Origin: Methylocystis sp. L43
GTDB lineage: Bacteria > Pseudomonadota > Alphaproteobacteria > Rhizobiales > Beijerinckiaceae
Direction of reading: 5' to 3'
Assembly (NCBI RefSeq): GCF_015709525.1
Contig: NZ_JADNRA010000035.1
Span: forward strand, 186,001-250,000
Length of the DNA: 64,000 nucleotides
Shown: piece by piece, positions 8,722 through 16,879 of the stretch
Numbering within the stretch: position 1 is the stretch's first letter
How the letters are laid out: each line of letters opens with the position of its first letter
Made by a program: the position numbers and the translations under genes
The notes under the pieces: model-generated
The model's database searches: none
Told to the model about the DNA's origin: nothing
Seen by the model: the letters and a program-made list of their open reading frames with translations, nothing else

Positions 8722-9609
8722 ATGCCGCAGGCGCCGTCCGTGAGGGCCTTCTTTGACGAACCCACCAACACGATCACCTATATCGTCAGCGACCCCGCCA
8801 CGAAGCGCGCGGCGATCGTCGATCCCGTGCTCGATTATGATCCGGCGAGCGGCGTCGCCGATTCGCATTCAATCGACGCCATCCTCGCCGAGGCGGCGCG
8901 GGAAGGATTAAGAATCGATTGGGTGCTCGAAACTCATGCGCACGCCGACCATCTCTCCGCCGCCCAAATCGTCAAAACGGCGACGGGCGCGAAGATCGGC
9001 ATCGGCGAACACATCGACAAGGTCCAGAAGATTTTCAAGCCGGTGTTCGGGGCTGAGGACGTAACCGCTGACGGCGGCTGCTTCGACCATCTCTTCAAGG
9101 ACGGCGAGCGATTCAAGATCGGCGAGCTCGAAGGCGAAACGATCTACACGCCCGGCCACACGCCAGCCGATGTCGCCTATAAGATCGGCGATGCGGTGTT
9201 TGTCGGCGACACGCTGTTCATGCCCGACTATGGGACGGCGCGCGCGGATTTCCCCGGCGGCGACGCGCATGCGCTTTACCAATCGATCCGCCGCATTCTT
9301 TCGCTGCCCCCGCAGACGCGGCTCTTCATGTGTCATGATTACAAGGCGCCGGGACGCGACGTCTACGCTTGGGAGACGACCGTCGCTGAGCAGCGCGCCA
9401 AGAACGTGCAGATCAAGGACGGCGTCAGCGAGGAAGACTTCGTGGCCCGGCGACAGAAGCGCGATCAGGAGCTTGCCGCGCCGCGGCTGCTGCTCCCCTC
9501 AATTCAGGTGAACATTCGCGCCGGCAAGTTTCCGCCGCCGCGCGGAGATGGCGCGCGCTTCTTGAGCATTCCGGTGAAGTTCAAGGGCGCTGCGGCCCAA
9601 GCCGGTTGA
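8722..9609 (+). CDS. Persulfide dioxygenase-like MBL-fold hydrolase (Blh/SdoA type)
   Basis: The 295-aa product starts MPQAPSVRAFFDEPTNTITY. It carries the metallo-beta-lactamase motif THAHADHLSA (HxHxDH), GHTPADVAY with the next metal His, a bridging Asp in VGDTLFMPDYGTARADFPGG, and MCHDYKAPGR. That series is typical of glutathione-persulfide dioxygenases and the related Blh proteins, iron enzymes that turn persulfide into sulfite. ATG 8722 is preferred because AAGGAGAG lies just before it; ATG 8707 is in frame but overlaps that site. The sulfide oxidoreductase earlier in the window and the divergent TSUP permease support a sulfide-detoxification role. Confidence 0.85.
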   Translation: MPQAPSVRAFFDEPTNTITYIVSDPATKRAAIVDPVLDYDPASGVADSHSIDAILAEAAREGLRIDWVLETHAHADHLSAAQIVKTATGAKIGIGEHIDKVQKIFKPVFGAEDVTADGGCFDHLFKDGERFKIGELEGETIYTPGHTPADVAYKIGDAVFVGDTLFMPDYGTARADFPGGDAHALYQSIRRILSLPPQTRLFMCHDYKAPGRDVYAWETTVAEQRAKNVQIKDGVSEEDFVARRQKRDQELAAPRLLLPSIQVNIRAGKFPPPRGDGARFLSIPVKFKGAAAQAG

Positions 9610-9619
9610 AATCTGAACG

Positions 9620-10507
9620 TCAGTTGCGTTCGCGCAGATAGCCTTCGAGCATGGTGACGGCCGCGCTACGGTCGGCGTCGCTGGCGGAATTCAGCGCTTC
9701 GGCGTGCAAATCCGCGATCCATTGGTCGCGGGTCGCGCCGCCCGCAGCGTCGCGCGCCAGCGTCAGATACATGAGTCCGCGCGCGCGTTCCGGCTCGCCG
9801 CTCGCCTCGCCAGTGAACATCATCCGGCCGAGCATCGCCTGCGCCTGCGGGTGGCCCTTGCGCGCCGCAAGCTCCAGCCAATTCACGCCCTGGCGGACGT
9901 TCTTCTTCACGCCGGCCCCTTCCAGATACATTCGCGCCAGATTGTATTGCGCGTCGGCGTTGCGGAAATAGGTCGCGGCGTAACGGAACAGATCGAATGC
10001 GCGATCGAGATCGGGCTTGATCTTTGCGCTTGGGACGCCGTCACGCAGATAGACGCCCACGGCGACGAAGGCGCTCGCCGCCATCGACCGCTCGCGCGGA
10101 TCCGGCTCGTCGTCGGCGTAGTGATCGACGATTTGCGCGAAATATTCATAAGCCTTGGCGTCGTCGCGAACGACGCCATCGCCTTCGGCGTACATCCGGC
10201 CGAGCTTCCATTTCGCCAGCGGCTCGCCGCCTTCCGCGGCATAGCGTAGCGCCGTGACGGAGGTCTCGGCGTCGCCGGCATGGTAGCTTTCGACTCCGGC
10301 GCGCAGCGCCTCGCGCGGATCCTTGAACATCGGCAGAGGTTGCGCCTCGGCCCTGGCGGCGGTGCGAGGCGCGTCAAGCGCCGGCGCCGGCGCGACAAAA
10401 GCCGTCACCAGCATGCCTAGGCTCGTCGCGAAAAGGCAGATCGGCAACGCCGTGCGCCTCTTGCGCCTGAAGGCTGAAATCACGCCCGTATGAACGCTTC
10501 CGACCAT
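9620..10507 (-). CDS. exoR: SEL1-repeat periplasmic protein, ExoR-like
   Basis: The 295-aa protein has an N-terminal basic stretch and a hydrophobic signal (ALPICLFATSLGMLVTAFVA), then SEL1-type repeats: WKLGRMYAEGDGVVRDDAKAY, YNLARMYLEGAGVKKN and LGRMMFTGEASGEPERARG. Layout, spacing and the C-terminal DQWIADLHAEAL segment resemble ExoR, the periplasmic repressor of the ChvG/ChvI two-component system that controls succinoglycan and motility in rhizobia. chvG/chvI are not in the window, so a regulatory role is inferred from similarity. The gene is divergent from a cytochrome c gene across a 395-base gap. Confidence 0.7.
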   Translation of the reverse strand: MVGSVHTGVISAFRRKRRTALPICLFATSLGMLVTAFVAPAPALDAPRTAARAEAQPLPMFKDPREALRAGVESYHAGDAETSVTALRYAAEGGEPLAKWKLGRMYAEGDGVVRDDAKAYEYFAQIVDHYADDEPDPRERSMAASAFVAVGVYLRDGVPSAKIKPDLDRAFDLFRYAATYFRNADAQYNLARMYLEGAGVKKNVRQGVNWLELAARKGHPQAQAMLGRMMFTGEASGEPERARGLMYLTLARDAAGGATRDQWIADLHAEALNSASDADRSAAVTMLEGYLRERN

Positions 10508-10902
10508 AATGTTCCGACTTCCTTCAACCCTGAAGACGCCCGACGTCTTTTGAGGCCCATACGCCAGCCGTCACCGCTGATCAGCGAGAGGGAAAGAAGG
10601 AACCTGCGGCCGAAAGCGAAATCTTTCGGCGCCTGTCTCCGCATCTCGAATGAGCTTGTGACCCGATCACCTTAGCTCAGCTTTTGTGTCTGAAAAGGGG
10701 CTGCCGCAGCGACAATCGTGGGCAAGATGCTAATCCGCCGTACTGTTGCAATCAGAACACATGTCTGTTGCAAAAATGCAGCAGCGCCTCGCGGACACGC
10801 GTCGTCCTGACGCAAGCTTGCAGGCGAGGCGCCGATACACAGCGAGCCGCGCTTGTGCTTTCATGCAAAGCGAATCGACGGCTCCCGCTTAAGGAAAACC
10901 AC
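10508..10902. other. Intergenic region between exoR-like gene and cytochrome c
   Basis: This 395-base stretch separates two divergent genes and should hold both promoters. No ORF with protein-like features, no tRNA and no clear riboswitch was recognised. The only decisive site is the purine-rich AAGGAAAA at 10891-10898 that serves the downstream ATG at 10903. Confidence 0.5.
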
Positions 10903-11280
10903 ATGCAGCTTCGACGCCTTACGCTCGCTATGGCCCTCGTCGGCGGGAGCGCCGCTTTCGCAACTTCGGCGCTTGCCGCGGGCGACGCCCAGCGCGGCGC
11001 GATCGTCGCGAAGCGATGGTGCGCGTCCTGCCATGTGGTGACGTCGGATCAGACCAGCGCCTCCGCCGACGCGCCGTCCTTCTTCGATATCGCCCAGCGC
11101 CGAACCGACAGGAAGAAGCTTGGCCATTTCCTGATGGATCCGCATCCGCCGATGCCCGACATGCATCTGTCGCGCAAGGAGATCGAGGATATCGTCTCCT
11201 ATATCCGCAGCCTCGACCCGCGCCCGCAGCCCGCGCCCGAACCTGACGGTAAGGACAAGGAGCTTCCCAAGAACGGGTAA
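10903..11280 (+). CDS. Small periplasmic cytochrome c
   Basis: The 125-aa product has a signal peptide (MQLRRLTLAMALVGGSAAFA, cleaved near SALAA) and one CASCH haem motif early in the mature part (KRWCASCHVV). A later MPDMHLSRKEIEDIVSYI segment provides a plausible Met ligand and the C-terminal helix of class I cytochrome c. The tail is Pro-rich and charged. It is probably a soluble electron carrier. ATG 10903 follows AAGGAAAA; longer in-frame starts lack a signal peptide. Confidence 0.88.
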   Translation: MQLRRLTLAMALVGGSAAFATSALAAGDAQRGAIVAKRWCASCHVVTSDQTSASADAPSFFDIAQRRTDRKKLGHFLMDPHPPMPDMHLSRKEIEDIVSYIRSLDPRPQPAPEPDGKDKELPKNG

Positions 11281-11327
11281 GGGGCGGCCTCGCTTTACGC
11301 CGCGCGGCGTCCGCGCTAGAGCGAACA

Positions 11328-11960
11328 ATGGCCTACATCGTCAAGGAAGCCTTCAAAACCCTGCAAGGCGAAGGCGTTAACGCGGGCCGCGCTGCGGTTT
11401 TTTGCCGCTTCGCCGGCTGCAATCTGTGGAGCGGGCGCGAGGAGGATCGCGCCGCCGCGCAGTGCCAGTTCTGCGACACGGACTTCGTCGGCTTCGAGGG
11501 CGAGGGCGGAGGAAAGTTCGCCGACGCCGCCGCGCTTGCCGGCCATTTGGCGACGCTGTGGGGCGAGGGCCGCGAGCGACGCTTCACGGTGCTGACCGGC
11601 GGCGAGCCGATGCTGCAGATCGATGAGGCCTTGGTCGCGGCGCTGCACGGGCAAGGCTTCGAGATCGCCATCGAGACGAACGGCACGCTGCCCGTCATCT
11701 TCGGGATCGACTGGATCTGCGTGTCGCCCAAGGGCGGCGCGCCGCTGACCCAGACGAGCGGCGCGGAATTGAAGCTGGTCTTCCCCCAGCAGGGGGTCGA
11801 TCCGACCGCCTATGAGCGGCTCGACTTCAGGCATTTTCTGCTGCAGCCCATGGACGGGCCGGATGTTTCGCGCAATACGGAGGCCGCGGTCAGCTACTGC
11901 CTGGCGCATCCGCGCTGGCGTCTGTCTTTGCAAACCCACAAGGCGATCGGGGTGAAGTGA
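11328..11960 (+). CDS. queE: 7-carboxy-7-deazaguanine synthase
   Basis: QueE is the radical-SAM enzyme that makes 7-carboxy-7-deazaguanine for queuosine in tRNA. The 210-aa product has FKTLQGEGVNAGRAAVF at the start and a cluster of cysteines C-N-L-W followed 14 residues later by QCQFCDTDF, the unusual spacing (CX14CX2C) of the QueE group that binds the 4Fe-4S cluster. GGEPML is the SAM-contact motif. The gene overlaps queD by four bases (GTGA), so the two form an operon. queC and queF are not in the window. Confidence 0.93.
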   Translation: MAYIVKEAFKTLQGEGVNAGRAAVFCRFAGCNLWSGREEDRAAAQCQFCDTDFVGFEGEGGGKFADAAALAGHLATLWGEGRERRFTVLTGGEPMLQIDEALVAALHGQGFEIAIETNGTLPVIFGIDWICVSPKGGAPLTQTSGAELKLVFPQQGVDPTAYERLDFRHFLLQPMDGPDVSRNTEAAVSYCLAHPRWRLSLQTHKAIGVK

Positions 11961-12337
11961 CGGTGTCGAGTTTCGAGGTCTTTCGGGAGTTTTACTTTGA
12001 GGCGGCGCACGCGCTCTATGATCCGGAGGCGCCAGAGGGCGGCAAATACCGCAATCTGCATGGCCACTCCTTCCGCGTGCGCGTGACCCTGCGCGGCTCG
12101 CCCACCCTCGAAGAGCAATGGGTGATGGACCTCGGCAAGCTTGGCCTTAGGCTCGCGGAGCTGCGCGAACGCCTCGATCACTCGTTTCTCAACGACCTCG
12201 AAGGCCTCGGGAAGCCGACGCTCGAAAATCTCTGCGCCTACATCTGGCGTGACCTCGCGCCGACGCTGCCGGGTCTTGCCGAAGTTGGCGTCTTTCGCGA
12301 CAGCTGTTTCGAGGGCTGCGTCTACCGCGGCGACTAG
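11957..12337 (+). CDS. queD: 6-carboxytetrahydropterin synthase (QueD family)
   Basis: QueD converts dihydroneopterin triphosphate to 6-carboxytetrahydropterin, the substrate for the QueE product line. The 126-aa protein has the zinc site FEAAHALYD and LHGHSFRVRV and the DLGKL and LDHSFLND motifs. The start is GTG 11957, overlapping the queE stop; a second GTG at 11963 is an alternative. Where E. coli QueD has its catalytic Cys before LHGH (KCGRLHGHS), this sequence has KYRNLHGHS, so that Cys is Tyr. It may belong to a subfamily using another residue, or be specialised; the operon with queE still supports the queuosine role. Confidence 0.85.
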   Translation: MTVSSFEVFREFYFEAAHALYDPEAPEGGKYRNLHGHSFRVRVTLRGSPTLEEQWVMDLGKLGLRLAELRERLDHSFLNDLEGLGKPTLENLCAYIWRDLAPTLPGLAEVGVFRDSCFEGCVYRGD

Positions 12338-12448
12338 AACAGGTTCCGAAAAAGTTGACAGACTTTTTCGATAAGAACCTGCTCCAATACTTTGATCTTG
12401 AGCGGTTCCTTATCGATCAAATGATTTCATGTGATCGGGAAGCGCTCT
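12338..12448. repeat. Dispersed ~110-bp hairpin element, copy 1
   Basis: Starting directly after the queD stop, this stretch is the reverse complement of 41143-41253 with roughly 7-8 differences and one 2-base indel. It holds two inverted repeats: GAAAAAGT / ACTTTTTC around 12347-12370 and an imperfect GATCAAATG / CATGTGATC around 12415-12436. It resembles a small non-autonomous repeat (MITE- or REP-like). In this position it could also fold as a transcript end for queD. Confidence 0.85.
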
Positions 12449-12628
12449 AAGGGCCAATCTCCCGCGCGTTGGCGGGGTTGCGGCCGAACTGCGTCGCATC
12501 GCCGCTATTGCGCAAGAGCGGCCCGGTCTCTACGGTTGAGCGCTCATTTTGTGCAAAACGCCCACCAGAGCGGCGACGTCAACAGTCCGCAATCAATAAA
12601 GAGTGGGGAGCGAGGGAACCCTGAGGAC

Positions 12629-14590
12629 ATGGCGAACAACAAAGTCATTACCGCCGACGAGGCGATTGCGCTCATTCGCGACAATGACGTCGTAACCACC
12701 ACCGGCTTCGTCCAGAGCTGCATTCCCGAGGCCTTGCACGCCGCTCTGGAAAAGCGCTTCGTCGAGAGCCAGCATCCGCGCGACCTCACGCTGATCATGA
12801 CCGCGGGCGCCGGCGACTCCAAGGGCCTGGGCACAGGGCGCTTTCATCACGAAGGATTGCTGCGCCGGGTCATCGCCGCCAATTTCGGCCGCATGCCGAA
12901 GGTCGCCCAGGCGGCGCAGGAGAATAAGATCTGCGGCTACAATCTCCCGCAGGGCGTCATCTCGCAGCTTTACCGCGCCTGCGCCTCCGGCCAGCCGGGC
13001 CTCTTCTCCAAAGTCGGACTCTACACCTATGTCGACCCGCGCTTTGGCGGCGGCAAGGTGAATGACCGCACCAAGGAGGACATGGTCAAATACCATAACA
13101 TCATGGGCGAGGAGTGGCTCTTCTACATCGCCACCAAGATCGACGTCGCCTTCATCCGCGGCACTTCGGCTGACCCGTCAGGCAATATCTCGATGGAGCG
13201 CGAGGCGCTCGTTCTCGACAATCTCGCGCAGGCCATGGCCGCCCATAACAATGGCGGGCTCGTCATCGCGCAGGTCGAGCGCATCGTCGAACAGGGCTCG
13301 ATCAAGCCGAAAGACGTGCATATCCCGGGCATTCTCGTTTCGGCCGTGGTCGTCGCCGATCCGCCGGAAATGCACCGCATGAACTATGGCGTGATCCACA
13401 ATCCGGCGCTTTCCGGCGAAGTCCGCGTGCCGGTCGAGAAGTTCGCCAAGATGCCGCTCGACGAACGCAAGGTCATCGCGCGCCGCGCCAGTTTCGAGTT
13501 GCCGCCGAACGGCGTCGTCAATCTGGGCGTCGGCGCGCCGGAAGGCATCGCCGCCGTCGCCAACGAAGAAAAGATGACGCCCTACATCACGCTGACGACG
13601 GAAGCCGGCGCGATCGGCGGGGTGCTCGCTTCAGGTTCGAGCTTTGGCGCCGCGACCAACGCCGACGCGATCATCCAGCAGAATCAGCAGTTCGATTTTT
13701 ATGACGGCGGCGGTCTCGACATGACCTGTCTCGGCATGGCCGAGTGCGACCTGCAGGGCAACGTCAACACGTCGAAGTTCGGCGGCCGCCTCAACGGCTG
13801 CGGCGGCTTCATCAACATCAGCCAGAACGCGCGCCTCGTCGTCTACGCCGGCACCTTCACCAATGGCGGACTGCGCGTCGAAATCGCCGACGGCAAGGTG
13901 AACATTCTGCAGGAAGGCAGGAACAAGAAGTTCCTCAACGCCGTCGAGCAGATCACCTTCTCCGGCAAATTCGCGCAAAAGCGCAAGCAGCCGGTCTATT
14001 ACGTGACCGAGCGCTGCGTGTTCAAACTCGTCGACAAGGGGCTTGAGCTGATCGAGGTCGCGCCGGGGATCGATATCGACAAGGACATCCTGGCGCATAT
14101 GGACTTCAAGCCCATCATCGAACACGCTGAAGTGATGGATAAGCGCATCTTCATCGATGAGCCGATGGGGCTGCTCGCCGACCTGATCAATCTCAACATG
14201 TCCGATCGCGTCACTTACGACGCGGACCGCAACATCCTTTTCGTCAATCTCGAAGGCTGGCACGCGCGAACCAAGAAGGACATCGACGATCTGCGCAAGA
14301 CGCTGATCGAGGCGTCGGACAAGGTCGGCAAGCGCGTCAACTCGGTCGTCAATCACGACGGCTGGAAGATCAACGAGGCGCTCTACGACGACTACGCCGA
14401 AATGATCGACTATATGAGCCAGCGCTATTATCTGACGACGACCCGCTATGCGACGAGCGCCTTCGCGCGGCTCAAAATGAAAGAGGCGCTCTCCAAACGC
14501 GGTCTGCAGCCGCATGTCTTCGAGCGGCGTGAGGCGGCGGAGACATTTCTGGAGGTCGTCAGCAAGGAAGAAGAGAAGGCGCCGGCGTAA
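12629..14590 (+). CDS. Acyl-CoA:acetate/3-ketoacid CoA transferase, long form
   Basis: The 653-aa protein contains both CoA-transferase halves in one chain. The N-terminal half begins ITADEAIALIRDNDVVTTTGF; the second half carries VNLGVGAPEGIAAVANEEK and TTEAGAIGG, in which the Glu matches the catalytic Glu of propionate CoA-transferase (Pct/YdiF type). The enzyme moves CoA between short-chain acids. Known Pct proteins are near 520 aa; this one has about 130 further C-terminal residues with a mixed alpha/beta stretch (RNILFVNLEGWHARTKK; VNSVVNHDGWKINEALY) that looks like an added STAS-like domain. ATG 12629 follows GAGGAC. No operon partner is visible. Confidence 0.88.
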   Translation: MANNKVITADEAIALIRDNDVVTTTGFVQSCIPEALHAALEKRFVESQHPRDLTLIMTAGAGDSKGLGTGRFHHEGLLRRVIAANFGRMPKVAQAAQENKICGYNLPQGVISQLYRACASGQPGLFSKVGLYTYVDPRFGGGKVNDRTKEDMVKYHNIMGEEWLFYIATKIDVAFIRGTSADPSGNISMEREALVLDNLAQAMAAHNNGGLVIAQVERIVEQGSIKPKDVHIPGILVSAVVVADPPEMHRMNYGVIHNPALSGEVRVPVEKFAKMPLDERKVIARRASFELPPNGVVNLGVGAPEGIAAVANEEKMTPYITLTTEAGAIGGVLASGSSFGAATNADAIIQQNQQFDFYDGGGLDMTCLGMAECDLQGNVNTSKFGGRLNGCGGFINISQNARLVVYAGTFTNGGLRVEIADGKVNILQEGRNKKFLNAVEQITFSGKFAQKRKQPVYYVTERCVFKLVDKGLELIEVAPGIDIDKDILAHMDFKPIIEHAEVMDKRIFIDEPMGLLADLINLNMSDRVTYDADRNILFVNLEGWHARTKKDIDDLRKTLIEASDKVGKRVNSVVNHDGWKINEALYDDYAEMIDYMSQRYYLTTTRYATSAFARLKMKEALSKRGLQPHVFERREAAETFLEVVSKEEEKAPA

Positions 14591-14657
14591 AGCCGGCGCC
14601 CAGAAGCGCGGGTCGTGGAGCTGGCGTTCGCCCCGGCTCCCCCAAGGGCTACGCGAT

Positions 14658-15182
14658 TTAGGGCCAGCACGTCGGAATGTCGGCGATCGGTTCGCCAGCG
14701 ACGGCGAGACGTAATCCTCTGACCGCGCGGATAGTCTTCCAGATAAAAAGCAGCGGCAGGGTAAAAAGCGCGATGAACAAAGCGCCGACCCCAAAGCCTG
14801 CCGCCTCGATGTTGGGGACGATCAGCAGCGAGAGCGCCAGGCAGATCGAGACCACGCCGCCGGCAAACATAATCCAGAATGTTTGAAGGACCGAGTTTGC
14901 GTGCGACTCGAAGGGCGTTCCTGCAAGCTCGCAGCGCTTAACATAGGCGATGATCCCACCCATGACTTCGGCAACTAAGACGGCGAAGACGGGAAGGAAG
15001 AGAGTGTAATCGGACGGCGGATTCTCCGAGGCGTCCCACGAACCTAGGCTCAGGCCCAAGAGCCAGACGCCGACGAATAAAAGCGACAGGAAAACTGCAA
15101 CGGGGCCAAGAAGCATCAGTCCCCAGAGAACAATCGTCCACCTCTTGGCGCTGGCTCCGCTTCCCTGTGCCTCATACGTCAT
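14658..15182 (-). CDS. DUF4870-like small membrane protein
   Basis: The 174-aa protein has about four hydrophobic helices. The central RCELAGTPFESHANSVLQTFWI segment resembles the loop of DUF4870-type membrane proteins, where a similar 'AGTP-ESH-QTFW' pattern is common. The function of the family is unknown. The first helix follows a short hydrophilic start (MTYEAQGSGASAKRWTIVLW). It lies alone between a convergent CoA-transferase and a gene-poor region. Confidence 0.7.
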   Translation of the reverse strand: MTYEAQGSGASAKRWTIVLWGLMLLGPVAVFLSLLFVGVWLLGLSLGSWDASENPPSDYTLFLPVFAVLVAEVMGGIIAYVKRCELAGTPFESHANSVLQTFWIMFAGGVVSICLALSLLIVPNIEAAGFGVGALFIALFTLPLLFIWKTIRAVRGLRLAVAGEPIADIPTCWP

Positions 15183-15396
15183 TACGCATTTCCAGAATGT
15201 CTGCTTTTGTTCGACGCTCTACTTCCTCACCTTAGGCGGCGTCTTTGCGCGCGTTCATGCGCCGCCGCACAAGTCGTCGAGCATGGTCCTCGAGGCTGCG
15301 AGCGCTTTCTTTCGCGATGAAGGCGGCGGGCGCTTGGGCCCCTTTGCCGAGTTGGCGGCTACGCCCGCAGCAGTTCATGACGGCTAAAACAAAACA

Positions 15397-15424
15397 GGCC
15401 CCGTGGCGTAGAGCTCACGGGGCC
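15397..15424 (-). terminator. Strong hairpin with T-rich tract on the minus strand
   Basis: GGCCCCGTG (15397-15405) pairs perfectly with CACGGGGCC (15416-15424) around a 10-base loop. Read on the minus strand it is followed by TGTTTTGTTTT (complement of 15386-15396), which makes it a good rho-independent terminator. No minus-strand gene is recognised upstream of it, so its transcript is unknown. Confidence 0.6.
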
Positions 15425-15836
15425 ATTTGCTTCTCTCGGAAGCTAGTCTGGATTGTCCAGTCTGTGAACGGGCGCCCGATGCTTGGCCTTTGCCTTCGGC
15501 CGCCCGGAAAGTCGTCGATTGTCTTGGAGGATGGACGGATCAGGCAGCTGCTCCTGACCGCCCAGTGACCGGAACCAAACGCCGGTCAAATGGTCTGACC
15601 CGGTGGCGTCATGCTCCTCTCGCAACATTGTTGCTCGGTTCGGCTCATCAACAGGGGGTGTCTGAGCCTATCCTGGATCGCATTCGCATCGAGGTCCCGC
15701 CCGAGCGAACCTGCCGACCATGCTGTCGGATCGACAGGTGCGATGTAACGAAAAGATGAACCCGGTTCGGGATTCGGTCAAGAGCATTCCGCCGTCAAAA
15801 AACGGCGACCATGGTTGCACCCAGTCAATTTGACGT

Positions 15837-15852
15837 ATATAGATATCTTTAT
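15837..15852. promoter_or_regulatory. Palindromic operator candidate upstream of the ArsR-metF-metH operon
   Basis: ATATAGAT (15837-15844) and ATCTTTAT (15845-15852) form a 16-bp inverted repeat with seven of eight pairs matching and an AGATATCT core. It follows a TTGACG at 15830-15835 and ends 16 bases before the chosen start of the regulator gene. A winged-helix ArsR-family dimer would bind such an AT-rich palindrome; autoregulation and control of metF-metH are inferred. Confidence 0.55.
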
Positions 15853-15868
15853 GTCTAACGGAGCGCTC

Positions 15869-16879
15869 ATGAAGTCCGTCGCCAAATTGGCCCTCGACCC
15901 GACGCTGGCGGCGCTGAACGCCGCCGGAGAGGAGACGCGCCTGCGTCTTCTGGCGTTGCTCGCCCAGTCGGAACTGACAGTCAGCGAGGTCGTGGCGATC
16001 CTGGGCCAGTCTCAGCCGCGCGTCTCGCGCCATCTGAAGCTCCTTGTCGAGGCGGGCCTCATCGAACGCCGCCGCGAAGGAGCCTGGGCGTTCTTCCGGC
16101 TGTCGCCGGCGGGGCCGGCCGGCGCCCTCGCGCGCGCCATCGTCGGCTGGCTCGAGGCTGACGACGCCCTTCTCGCCGGCGATCGCGCGAGACTCGCCCA
16201 GGTGCGTCACGCGCGCGCCGAGAACGCCGCCCGCTATTTCGCCGCGCATGCCGAGGAGTGGGATCGCATTCGCGCGCTGCACGTTTCCGAGGAGCGCGTC
16301 GAAGAGGCGATGCGCCAGGTCGTCGGCGACAGACCGGTGCGCAACCTGCTCGATCTTGGGGCCGGCGCCGGCCGGATGCTGGAGCTGTTCGCGCCCCAGG
16401 CGGAACGCGCCGTCGGCGTCGATCTTTCTTCCGCCATGCTCGGCGTCGCGCGCGGCCGTCTCGAAGAGACCGGCTTCGACAATGTGCAGCTGCGACAGGG
16501 CGACATCTATGCGCTGCCGATCGAGCGCAATTCTATCGACCTCGCGATCATGCATCAGGTTCTGCATTTTCTCGACGATCCGGGCCGCGCCTTGCGCGAG
16601 GCGGCGCGGGTGCTCGCCCCCGGCGGCCGTCTGCTCGTCGTCGACTTTGCGCCGCATCAGGAAGAGGCGCTGCGCGACAAGCACGCACACCGCCGTCTTG
16701 GCTTTTCCGACGCCGAAATCACCGGGCTGCTGGCGCAGGCGGGGCTTGACGTCGTTCAGCGCCGCGAATTGGCGCCCGACGCGAACGAGGGGGCTAAGCT
16801 CACCGTGTCCTTGTGGCTGGCGCGCGATCCGCGCGTCATCGCCGATCCCATTCCCACTGCATCTTATGAGACAGCCTGA
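15869..16879 (+). CDS. ArsR-family regulator fused to SAM methyltransferase domain
   Basis: The 336-aa product has an N-terminal ArsR winged helix (about residues 5-90: EETRLRLLALLAQ, VSEVVAILGQSQPRVSRHLK) and a C-terminal class I methyltransferase fold (about 135-270), with motif I LLDLGAGAGRML and a following VGVDLSSAML. Such two-part regulators stand before metF/metH in alphaproteobacteria and probably sense S-adenosyl-methionine or -homocysteine. ATG 15869 has CGGAG just upstream; ATG 15851 would overlap the palindromic operator. Its stop overlaps the metF start (TGATG), so all three genes are one operon. Whether the second domain has methyltransferase activity is unknown. Confidence 0.85.
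   Translation: MKSVAKLALDPTLAALNAAGEETRLRLLALLAQSELTVSEVVAILGQSQPRVSRHLKLLVEAGLIERRREGAWAFFRLSPAGPAGALARAIVGWLEADDALLAGDRARLAQVRHARAENAARYFAAHAEEWDRIRALHVSEERVEEAMRQVVGDRPVRNLLDLGAGAGRMLELFAPQAERAVGVDLSSAMLGVARGRLEETGFDNVQLRQGDIYALPIERNSIDLAIMHQVLHFLDDPGRALREAARVLAPGGRLLVVDFAPHQEEALRDKHAHRRLGFSDAEITGLLAQAGLDVVQRRELAPDANEGAKLTVSLWLARDPRVIADPIPTASYETA

Larger units (their letters stand above)
15183..15868. other. Gene-poor region before the ArsR-type regulator
   Basis: No convincing gene was found in these ~690 bases. Reading frames of 80-110 codons on the plus strand (15145-15387, 15427-15759) show no recognisable motif, no good RBS, and atypical composition. A 48-codon frame on the minus strand (15378 to 15232) follows a hairpin but has no clear RBS. 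The stretch contains the hairpin at 15397-15424 and the regulator operator at 15837-15852. Confidence 0.5.

Noticed and set aside
15427-15759. 110-codon frame before the ArsR-type regulator
   Set aside because: No RBS, no motif, composition unlike neighbours; kept as gene-poor DNA.
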